DNA from: Thalassotalea marina
Lineage (GTDB): Bacteria; Pseudomonadota; Gammaproteobacteria; Enterobacterales; Alteromonadaceae
NCBI RefSeq assembly: GCF_014656435.1
Contig: NZ_BNCK01000009.1
Coordinates: 162,592 to 226,591 of the forward strand
Length of the DNA: 64,000 bases
Direction: 5' to 3'
The notes below the pieces were generated by a model. It was not told the DNA's origin, did no database searches, and saw only the letters and a list, made by a program, of their open reading frames with translations. The translations under genes were made by a program, and so were the position numbers. This document shows, in pieces, positions 57,540 through 64,000 of the stretch (position 1 is the first letter of the stretch; each line of letters opens with the position of its first letter).

Positions 57540-58003
57540 ACTTATCTCCTGTGCACTCAAAGTGCTCTAACGGTTTTCAACTAACCGCGCTGTTCACGCT
57601 TGGGCATGTCCAAGTGCTCTGGCGGTTCACTCAAATGTCATTATCAGGATTCGGTGTACTGGCGGTGGGCAGAAAGGTGACAAATCCTTTCATCTATCTG
57701 CCTATTGCATTTTCGCAAAAGTATGAGAATAGGCTCTGTTTGGCGGCGGATGACTGAGCCAGAAAAATCGAGACGCCAAACGTCGTTTGCATTCTGGCCT
57801 GAACTTGCCAAACGGTTTGTATTTTCATGGCAATACGTCTTTTTAGGCGTTTTTAAGTGAAATCGGCCTGTATCCCTTGTCAGGTATGGGATTGCGCGAG
57901 TTGATTTATATCGAGACGCCAAACAGTGATTGTTACGGCAGTTTTACGTTTGGCGTTTCGATCCAAAAGCCAAACGGATAGTGGTTTTGGCTTTTGGGGT
58001 TAA
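57540..58003. other. srpM-mobI intergenic region: probable oriT and srpC centromere
   Basis: A 464-bp non-coding region packed with repeats. AAGTGCTCT(AA/GG)CGGTT occurs twice (57560-57575 and 57612-57627) next to srpM. ATCGAGACGCCAAAC occurs twice (57767-57781 and 57910-57924) and once inverted, GTTTGGCGTTTCGAT (57948-57962), making an arm-and-loop structure. GCCAAAC is repeated further at 57807 and 57969. In SXT/R391 elements oriT has been mapped to this interval next to mobI. The assignments of oriT and srpC to particular repeats are inference. Confidence 0.65.
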
Positions 58004-58447
58004 TTGGATGGGGAAATTGGTTTGGTAGAAATCGTCAATGAACAATGGAAAGCAGAGGTATCAGATTTACTTCAGCAAGAAACGGACAGGCTAAAAGCAC
58101 TGGCACGAGCTGAAGTTGATGACTTTTGGGTTACCCATTACAAGGTTCGCGAGAATGCGCCTTTTAAAGACTGGGGGCTGCTTGGTGTCCGTATCAGAGA
58201 CTTTAAGTATGGCTTTGGCATAGAGTGGTATATCAACAGCTTTCACGGTCAACGAGGCAAGCGTGTAGTCTTTAGTAAAGGGCTGCGTATTTCAAAGACG
58301 AAGCTGAGATACGCATTTTTGGACTGCCAAGGTTTGGCCAAAGAATGGGAGCTAGCGCTGGCCATGGAGAAAGAAGAATTCTTCAGTGATATTCGACGCC
58401 AGGTTGATAAGCTCAACATGCTGCGTCGAAGGGTTAATGCATATTGA
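58004..58447 (+). CDS. mobI: MobI, auxiliary conjugative mobilisation protein
   Basis: A 147-residue protein with an acidic N-terminal coiled helix (NEQWKAEVSDLLQQETDRLK), a central domain (NAPFKDWGLLGVRIRDFKYG) and a basic, arginine-rich C terminus (QVDKLNMLRRRVNAY). Position beside the repeat-rich oriT interval and next to rumB, plus length, agree with MobI of SXT/R391, which is needed for oriT processing together with the TraI relaxase. Its last 97 bp recur at 62321-62417. Confidence 0.78.
   Translation: MDGEIGLVEIVNEQWKAEVSDLLQQETDRLKALARAEVDDFWVTHYKVRENAPFKDWGLLGVRIRDFKYGFGIEWYINSFHGQRGKRVVFSKGLRISKTKLRYAFLDCQGLAKEWELALAMEKEEFFSDIRRQVDKLNMLRRRVNAY
58351..58447 (+). repeat. 97-bp direct repeat, intact copy (3' end of mobI)
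   Basis: The last 97 bp of mobI are repeated in the same orientation at 62321-62417 with about 89 percent identity. The two copies flank the cargo module at 58448-62320. Confidence 0.9.
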
Positions 58448-58513
58448 GATCGTAATCTTCGTAATAGTTGTGAACTAATTAAGATTACGACCCACAATTA
58501 TTATGCCTCATAA

Positions 58514-60778
58514 CTATTGCTGGATAGTAATTGGTACATTTACTGCAACTGGGTTTAGTATCCAGCCATTAGTCTTTAGCAATCTCACAGCATCACTGTA
58601 AAGATTTGTTCCTTCTTTGATTGATTTTATTGTAACAAGTAAAACTGTTTTTTGGGGCGTCGCCGGATTTTGTTCTTCTGCCCTGATGGTCGATTCCATC
58701 TTGAGCTTCCATGCAGCAACTCCAGTACCTTGAGGATATCTTTTCTTGTGAGCTTTTGTAGGTGACCACTTAAAGGAGTTCTTTAGCTGGTTAATTTCAT
58801 ATAAGTCTTTTTTCTCAGAAGGCAAAGGCGGTACTTTTCCCTTAAATATAGTTTTTAGCTCCCCTGTTTTTTCGTCCAGAACATCTTTTGTTTCCCCCAT
58901 TGAGACGCTAATGTTTACACGACTGTATTCTGAACCAAAAGATCTATCAAAAGGAGGCGAATAAACCAGTGTCATGGCTACTTCTCCCTTAAACATTCCA
59001 GCGTCTTGAACTGAAGTTGGCAATGGAATTGGACTTCGCTCAAACTCAACTAATCCATGACGAACATCGACTTCAAACATCAGTGTGATTTGATCATCTG
59101 TGCAATAGAGTAAGTCGTCGATATCTCCAGGCTTTCCAAACCCTGTAGAATACTCGTAACCATTGCAGCCAAGTACTGCTGAATGAATTACTAGTGCTTT
59201 TACCTTCTCTGGTGTAGCGACAATTGTTCCGTCTATTGATTTCCATGCATTTGCCGCTATAGAAGAAACTATAGGGGTAGCAAAACTAGTCCCAACAGAT
59301 TCGAACATTTGGTTGTCTGGCCCACATGATAAGACTCCTATTTGTGCAAAACTTCCGCTGGGAGTGCAGTTTCCTCCATAATGGATCACTTCTGGTTTTG
59401 GAGTAAATGCAGGTCCTGGGCCGATTCTCGAAAATGGTGAACATTGGCCTGTTTCAGAAGCGGACAGAGGGTTTTCCTTATGAGCCATTGATCCAACAGT
59501 TAATGCTCTTAATGAATCTCCTGGTGAAGATACTCGACTTTCACGGAGCTTTTCTTCTTCAGGTTTGCTCGAAGTAAACGAATTATGATTTCCTGAAGCA
59601 ACAACAAACAAAATACCATGCTTCTCACTGAGGTCATCAAGGAAGCATCCAAAGTCCGAAAACGCATTAAGTGGAGTTGGCTCTGACCGACCTATTGATA
59701 AATTCCAAATTTTGATTTCGGGAAACTCTTCAACTGCTTCTGAGATCATATCCATCAGATCGTCTTCGGAAGCGCTTCCTGAAGTATCAAATACGGTAAT
59801 ATCTACTAGTTTTGCTTGCGTGTTAGGGAAACCGCTACCTTGATAATTTAGAGAGCTTGGAGAGGCAATTAACCCTCCTACCATTGTGCCATGAGATGTA
59901 TCAAGCAGGTCTTCAGGTACAAAAGACTTTCGACCTACGACCCACTTATTAATCTGTATTGATTTTCGGCAAATACCCGAGTCAACAACAGCTACCACCG
60001 GATAATCAACGCCTGTTGTTGGGTCGGGTAGCAATAAATTGTCAATCGGACCAACTGGGCTTGTCGCTAATTTATAGTCAGTAGGAGTGTAGGTTGGCAT
60101 TTCTTCGATAGAGCGCACAGCAACGTTATTTGCCAAGTTTTGAATAGAGAGTTTGCTCTTAGCTTTTACCGTGTGAAATCTGGTATGCGGCGAAAACTCT
60201 CTAAAAGTGATATCGAGAGATTCGTTTGCAGTTGATTCATCAAAGTAGTTCTTAACAACAGCATTCTGGCTGTCTTTTAAGTGATCAAATAGATGAATTT
60301 TGTATTTCTGAACACCAAAATCATCGTCATCTAAACTTCTAACTTGAAGCCTATCTTCACTTGAAAATACGCTAATCTCTTCAATTGCTGCGATATCTGG
60401 TTGAACTGTTTTTGCCCTAGATTGAACTCTCTGTCTGAGTTGCCCTAACCCCTCCTCATTAGCGCTAACGAGCAAAATTCCAAAATCAGCGCTTCCAATG
60501 ATAGGGCAAGTATTATCTTTAAATACATTGTCTGGTCTGTGCGATTTAGCCAATGCATTCTCTAGTAACCTGACTTTTAGAACAGCTGGCACGTTGGGAT
60601 GCGATTGAAAGTGCTGTTTTAGTTCTAAAGTAGACTTATCTATATCCGATTGCAGTTTATCAACCAGCTCTTTGGTAACTTCGCGAAGTGGCTTTGGTCC
60701 GCTTTTGGGAGGTGGCGTATCCCTGAAATCGCGTTGTGTAATTTTTACAGCTTGTATTGGGTTATTTTTATTGCTCAT
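58514..60778 (-). CDS. ietS: Subtilisin-like serine protease IetS (S8 family)
   Basis: A 754-residue cytoplasmic S8 protease without a signal peptide. The triad is complete: Asp266 (VAVVDSGIC), His296 (DTSHGTMVGGLIAS), Ser498 (VGTSFATP), with the oxyanion Asn397 (VASGNHN). About 240 N-terminal and 200 C-terminal residues flank the protease fold; the N-terminal part may be autoinhibitory. It follows the AAA+ ATPase gene with an 11-bp overlap, the gene pair known as IetAS, first described as a plasmid-maintenance toxin-antitoxin pair and later as an anti-phage system. The ATG at 60778 is preferred because the ATG at 60784 abuts the ribosome site. Confidence 0.85.
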   Translation of the reverse strand: MSNKNNPIQAVKITQRDFRDTPPPKSGPKPLREVTKELVDKLQSDIDKSTLELKQHFQSHPNVPAVLKVRLLENALAKSHRPDNVFKDNTCPIIGSADFGILLVSANEEGLGQLRQRVQSRAKTVQPDIAAIEEISVFSSEDRLQVRSLDDDDFGVQKYKIHLFDHLKDSQNAVVKNYFDESTANESLDITFREFSPHTRFHTVKAKSKLSIQNLANNVAVRSIEEMPTYTPTDYKLATSPVGPIDNLLLPDPTTGVDYPVVAVVDSGICRKSIQINKWVVGRKSFVPEDLLDTSHGTMVGGLIASPSSLNYQGSGFPNTQAKLVDITVFDTSGSASEDDLMDMISEAVEEFPEIKIWNLSIGRSEPTPLNAFSDFGCFLDDLSEKHGILFVVASGNHNSFTSSKPEEEKLRESRVSSPGDSLRALTVGSMAHKENPLSASETGQCSPFSRIGPGPAFTPKPEVIHYGGNCTPSGSFAQIGVLSCGPDNQMFESVGTSFATPIVSSIAANAWKSIDGTIVATPEKVKALVIHSAVLGCNGYEYSTGFGKPGDIDDLLYCTDDQITLMFEVDVRHGLVEFERSPIPLPTSVQDAGMFKGEVAMTLVYSPPFDRSFGSEYSRVNISVSMGETKDVLDEKTGELKTIFKGKVPPLPSEKKDLYEINQLKNSFKWSPTKAHKKRYPQGTGVAAWKLKMESTIRAEEQNPATPQKTVLLVTIKSIKEGTNLYSDAVRLLKTNGWILNPVAVNVPITIQQ

Positions 60779-61901
60779 TTTCATCCCTATTTAGCAAGTT
60801 TGATATTTTTCCTGTAGACATTCCAAATATTTTTGAAAGCAGTCGCACTGTAAAAAGTTCTGAGTTTAGATTTTTCAACTCTACTAGTTTGTCCGTGGCT
60901 TCTTTTTCAGACTCAATTACATTTGAGTATCGAACCATTGCAATCCGATACAACAACTCTTGCTCAGTAGTCTGATTTTCATCATTCAAAATCGCTTTTC
61001 TTTTTGCTGCAACGCATATTTGAGCAATAATTGCTCCCGATAGTCCAACTGAATGCTCAACTGTTTTCTGTAGCTTAGATGGAGAAAACTCTGCTAACTC
61101 ATTACGGTAAATCTGTTCTCTTGTAACAGAATCTGGAGCATTTAGTTTAATTCGAAGCTCGAAGCGTCTCCAAACAGCAGGATCCAACAATTGTTCGTGA
61201 TTTGTTGCGGCAATGATTATTGTATCTTTAGGAAGTGCATCGATGTTTTGAAGCAGACTGACTACCACACGTTTTAACTCTCCCAACTCATGTTGATCGT
61301 CTCTTGCTTTAGCTAAAGCATCAAACTCATCTAAAAACAAAACGCATGGCTGCTGCGATGCAAAGTCAAAAAGTGATCTTATATTCTTAGATGTTGAGCC
61401 AAGAAGCGACGATACCAAAGAATCGCAACGAGCAGTGAACAACGGTAGTTCAAGTTGTGCGGCTACATTGTGAGCAAGTAGTGTTTTACCGCAACCAGGA
61501 GGACCATACAACAATAGCGATGGGGCACTACTTAGGCCTGCATCAGCTAATTTTTCTGCTTTTAAAACAAAGGAAATAAATTCATCAACTTGAGCTTTAG
61601 TTGTTGCATCAAGAACTGCCATGCCAGAATGATTAGACCCTGGATAGGTAATATCAGCTAACGCCATATGGCTATCTTTATCAACAGGTGCTCTCAACTG
61701 ACTTGCTGGCTGTGCCGATGCTAAGTTATAGCCAGAAGCCAGAAGACTATCGGACATGGAAGTTCTTAATCGTTTGGCAATCTTATGCTCTCCATCACTT
61801 TCTAATTTGTCTGCAAGAAATTCTGTATAAGCTTTTACCTGATTGATCTTTCCAAGCACTCCACCTTCAATAATTTTTGATAATTCTCTCGCATACTTCA
61901 T
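60768..61901 (-). CDS. ietA: AAA+ ATPase IetA, partner of the S8 protease
   Basis: A 377-residue AAA+ protein of the FtsH/Cdc48-like clade. Walker A is LLYGPPGCGKT (~132-141), Walker B CVLFLDEFDAL (~186-196), sensor 1 AATNHEQLLDP, arginine-finger region VWRRFELRI. The N-terminal ~100 residues are a separate helical domain and the C terminus is winged-helix-like. In IetAS the ATPase is thought to control or target the protease. The ATG at 61901 has AAGG 8 nt upstream and fits the N-terminal helix; an in-frame start 42 bp upstream is less likely. Confidence 0.83.
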   Translation of the reverse strand: MKYARELSKIIEGGVLGKINQVKAYTEFLADKLESDGEHKIAKRLRTSMSDSLLASGYNLASAQPASQLRAPVDKDSHMALADITYPGSNHSGMAVLDATTKAQVDEFISFVLKAEKLADAGLSSAPSLLLYGPPGCGKTLLAHNVAAQLELPLFTARCDSLVSSLLGSTSKNIRSLFDFASQQPCVLFLDEFDALAKARDDQHELGELKRVVVSLLQNIDALPKDTIIIAATNHEQLLDPAVWRRFELRIKLNAPDSVTREQIYRNELAEFSPSKLQKTVEHSVGLSGAIIAQICVAAKRKAILNDENQTTEQELLYRIAMVRYSNVIESEKEATDKLVELKNLNSELFTVRLLSKIFGMSTGKISNLLNRDENEQ

Positions 61902-62320
61902 TTTTAGGCCTTTATGTGAACATAGGTGCTGAATTTTGAACATAATAGCACTAAATTGAGTTTTAGTGTAGGTTTTGTGAACGCATTTTCGTGGGGCTTC
62001 GTCAATAGTTACGTGAAAAAACTTAATTCAATCGCCCGTTACACAGAGGAGGTACGTTATGCCAACAGGGGCTTAAGCCTGAGACAAATCTTGAATCGTC
62101 ACATTGTGTAGGACTTCAGCTTTTTCTGGGTATCCGTGTTCAAAAGCTCACATGGAGATCTCTCAGTCCAGAACCCTTTTCAGTAGTAAAATCGAGTTTT
62201 TGATCATTTTTTCTTTTATGAATAGTCAATGTCTTGCGCTTGAAGTCGCGTCCTGTTCATTCAATATACAGTTCTACACTGCATTGAACCCGGCATAAGA
62301 AATAGGTTCTAAGGTGGTTA
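61902..62320. other. Cargo left flank, no recognised gene
   Basis: A 419-bp interval between the ietA start and the second 97-bp repeat. Two short plus-strand ORFs can be drawn (61926-62111 and 62104-62298) but neither resembles a known family, and they lack ribosome sites. It must contain the ietA promoter on the minus strand. It could also contain the remnants of the sequence that delivered the cargo. Confidence 0.4.
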
Positions 62321-62417
62321 GCTTTCTCTGGCCATGGAGAAAGAAGAATTCTTCAGTGAATTTCGACGCTAGGTTGATAAGCTCAACATGCTGCGTCGCA
62401 GAGTGAATGCCTATTGA
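62321..62417 (+). pseudogene. 97-bp direct repeat, decayed copy of the mobI 3' end
   Basis: Same orientation and length as 58351-58447, with about 11 differences. One of them changes CAG to TAG, so the reading frame is broken (CGACGC-TAG-GTT). It abuts the rumB stop region (62428) by 10 bp, which is the ancestral mobI-rumB junction. This is the signature of the cargo having been inserted at the end of mobI. Confidence 0.88.
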
Positions 62418-62427
62418 GTTAACTGCG

Positions 62428-63471
62428 CTACTTCACTCGCGGTAATTGGTCCCAGCGTGTTGTATAAGCGGGAGATAAATGCTCTCGCTTCATCGACCAA
62501 TCTTTCTTTGTACCCTGTCCAGCAAAGAAAACCTTTCCGGCACCGCTTTGGTTAATGGTGTCCAATACAGACATCAACTGTTGGCTATTAGAGCGGGTCG
62601 ATACGTCATCGAATAGTCCTGGTTGAAACATACCAGGATCGTAAAAGTCAGACAGCATGACGCCCGCTTTGGCATAACGAAAACCATCCTTCCAAATTCG
62701 CTTGAGTAAGTGACTGGCCAGCTCGATAAAATCCCGCGTATCGCAACTGGGTATCAACAACTCGCCCGATGCAGAGTTGCTGTATTGCGGCTCGTTTTCC
62801 TTGAAGGGGCTGGTACGTATAAACACGGTCATCACTTTGGCTTGCTGCTGTTCTTTGCGAAGCTTCTCAGTGGCGCGGGTTGCGTATTCGCAGACGGCTT
62901 CACGTAACAGTTCAAATTGCGTTACTTTTTCGCCAAATGAACGGCTACAGACAATTTGTTTTTTAGTTGGCGGGATCTCTTCAAGCTCAATGCACGACTC
63001 GCCATTGAGCTCTCTGACGGCTCTCTCTAAAACCACCGAGAACTGGTCTCTGATGGCTCTAGGAGAGGCATTGGCTAGGTCTAAGGCTGTGGTGATACCC
63101 AACGCATTTAAACGCTTAGAAAGCCGTCTACCAACGCCCCAAACATCATCAACCGGGACTAATGCGAGCAATCGACGTTGCCGATCTGGATTGGTCAGGT
63201 CTACAACGCCCTGAGTGGCTGGATACTTTTTGGCGGCATGGTTAGCCAGCTTAGCGAGTGTTTTAGTCGGTGCAATGCCTACACAGACGGTGATCCCAAT
63301 CCAGTGGCCTATGCGCTCTCGCACTTGTTGTCCGAACTCGCCAAGAGATATGGCAGACTCAATACCGGTTAAGTCCAAAAACGCTTCGTCAATGGAGTAG
63401 ACCTCTACTCGTGGTGCCATCTCTTCCAAAGTGCGCATCACTCGACTGCTTAAATCTGCATACAGCGCATA
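62428..63471 (-). pseudogene. rumB: rumB (UmuC-like Y-family polymerase) truncated at the 5' end
   Basis: About 348 residues of RumB remain, from YALYADLSSRVM to WDQLPRVK, including the palm motif VEVYSIDEAFLDL with two catalytic acidic residues and the C-terminal domain. The N-terminal ~60 residues with the first catalytic Asp are missing; the open frame continues upstream as unrelated sequence (MPTLKNRQRV...) to 63600. The gene is therefore probably inactive. rumB is a known insertion hotspot in SXT/R391 ICEs, and here the break is followed by Tn3-type remains. Confidence 0.85.
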
Positions 63472-63868
63472 CAGTTGGCTAAGAATTCCCGCTAAAAATA
63501 GACGAGTAAGTGAGCAACCATTCTGCCGCATGGGTTGCTGGCGTCTAACACCAGAAAAATCACCCAGCCCAACCCGCTGTCTATTTTTTAAGGTGGGCAT
63601 TCATCTACATGTCTAATTTTTTACCAATTTGATCGCTAAGATGTACTAATTTGATTACCGAGGGAGACTGACGGACTAATTACTTAGGGGCTTAATCGTA
63701 CAATCTCCACTCGACACCACACAACTCACTTCTGGACATTTCTGAGTTGCATTTTAGCTAATTTAGAAAAACATGAATTAGATAAAGTATGGAAATTTCA
63801 AATCAATATGAGGCGGACATGAAGAAATTGAAAAAAGTAGCTTAACTGGGTTGGTCAATTTTGGTTGA
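63472..63868. other. Junction DNA between rumB break and Tn3 fragment
   Basis: Non-coding or foreign sequence replacing the rumB start. The open frame through 63600 fused to rumB does not resemble a protein known to me. Inverted GGTCAA..TTGACC copies occur around 63853-63870. No complete insertion-sequence end could be proven. Confidence 0.4.
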
Positions 63869-64000
63869 CCACGTCATGTTCCGGTGAGTACGCAAGTCAT
63901 TGGCGCTAACGAATATGAAGGTCACTTTGCTTTTGACTTACTCTATAACAACTCTTCAGATATACAGCCTAATACCTTATCGACCGATACGCATGGTACC
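63869..64000 (+). pseudogene. tnpA: Tn3-family transposase TnpA fragment (5' truncated, runs off the window)
   Basis: An open frame from 63869 to the window end encodes VIGANEYEGHFAFDLLYNNS and then IQPNTLSTDTHGT, the stretch around the second catalytic Asp of Tn3-family DDE transposases. A TGA (63866-63868) precedes it, so ~600 or more N-terminal residues are missing. What remains downstream is not visible. Confidence 0.7.

Larger units (their letters stand above)
51762..64000. mobile_element. SXT/R391-family ICE, int-proximal end (continues past the window)
   Basis: The element starts in the prfC attachment core (about 51762-51781, ATCATCTCGCACCCTGATGC) and carries, in order, hipB/hipA-like genes, xis, int, srpR, srpM, mobI and rumB, which is the conserved int-proximal backbone of SXT/R391 ICEs. 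The insertion site, integrase size (413 aa) and gene order agree. The conjugation genes and the other end are outside the window, so mobility cannot be judged. Confidence 0.88.

Noticed and set aside
62777..63214. 145-residue plus-strand ORF over rumB
   Set aside because: Antisense to the recognisable RumB sequence; no independent family.
62428..63600. Functional RumB/Pol V catalytic subunit starting at 63600
   Set aside because: The first ~43 residues of that frame are unrelated to Y-family polymerases and the first catalytic Asp region is missing, so it is called a pseudogene.

Overview
The window reads as the chromosome of a marine, low-GC gammaproteobacterium of the Alteromonadales, probably Colwelliaceae (Thalassotalea/Colwellia-like), interrupted from about 51.76 kb onward by an SXT/R391-family integrative and conjugative element (ICE). 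The taxonomic guess rests on gene order (cysE-trmJ facing suhB; queA-tgt-yajC-secD-secF; holD-rimI next to prfC), on a TonB2/TtpC-type energising cluster, on an H-NOX/HnoK nitric-oxide circuit and on a DPP7-type S46 peptidase. It is inference, because no rRNA lies in the window.

Chromosomal part (1-51.7 kb). 1-5.4 kb: cysE (partial), trmJ, suhB, a siroheme methyltransferase and two membrane PH-domain proteins. 5.5-8.9 kb: an NhaC-type antiporter, then a MerR regulator translationally coupled to a Cu/Zn-type permease behind a classical 19-bp-spacer MerR promoter. 9.1-14 kb: secreted S46 dipeptidyl-peptidase, a 312-bp MITE-like element, an FG-GAP propeller protein, DUF2986 and DUF924. 14.1-19.2 kb: the operon DUF3450-ttpC-exbB-exbD-tonB-TPR. 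19.5-23.7 kb: a solute-binding protein, a sulfotransferase-like protein and a PepSY membrane pair. 23.7-28.1 kb: a lipoprotein followed by a TonB-dependent receptor. Both this operon and the TonB operon carry sequences upstream that fit a Pho box, which suggests a phosphate-starvation uptake unit (receptor plus its energiser).

28.4-34.3 kb is a signalling block: a stand-alone HD-GYP phosphodiesterase, a sigma54-type response regulator and a degenerate HD-GYP response regulator (HnoC/HnoD-like), divergent from H-NOX and its histidine kinase. 34.3-37.7 kb holds small envelope and secreted proteins, including a PEP-CTERM DUF1194 protein and two DUF3718 paralogues. 38.0-43.5 kb is the Sec/queuosine operon. 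aceK, tRNA-Trp, a TPR-PAS-GGDEF-EAL protein, holD, rimI and a BlaI/BlaR1-like pair follow.

ICE part (51.76-64.0 kb, continuing off the window). prfC is cut after about 22 codons at the conserved SXT/R391 attachment site. The element then shows repeats near the junction, a HipB/HipA toxin-antitoxin-like pair, xis, a DUF3892-like gene, int, the srpR-srpM partition genes, an intergenic region rich in repeats (expected to hold oriT and the centromere), mobI, a cargo module, a 5'-truncated rumB and a Tn3-family transposase fragment. The cargo is a two-gene AAA+ ATPase/subtilisin-like protease module that matches the IetAS type of anti-phage/plasmid-maintenance system. It sits between two copies of the last 97 bp of mobI, the second copy decayed. 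This is the most interesting accessory signal in the window: it shows how a probable defence module entered a conserved ICE backbone at the mobI-rumB junction.
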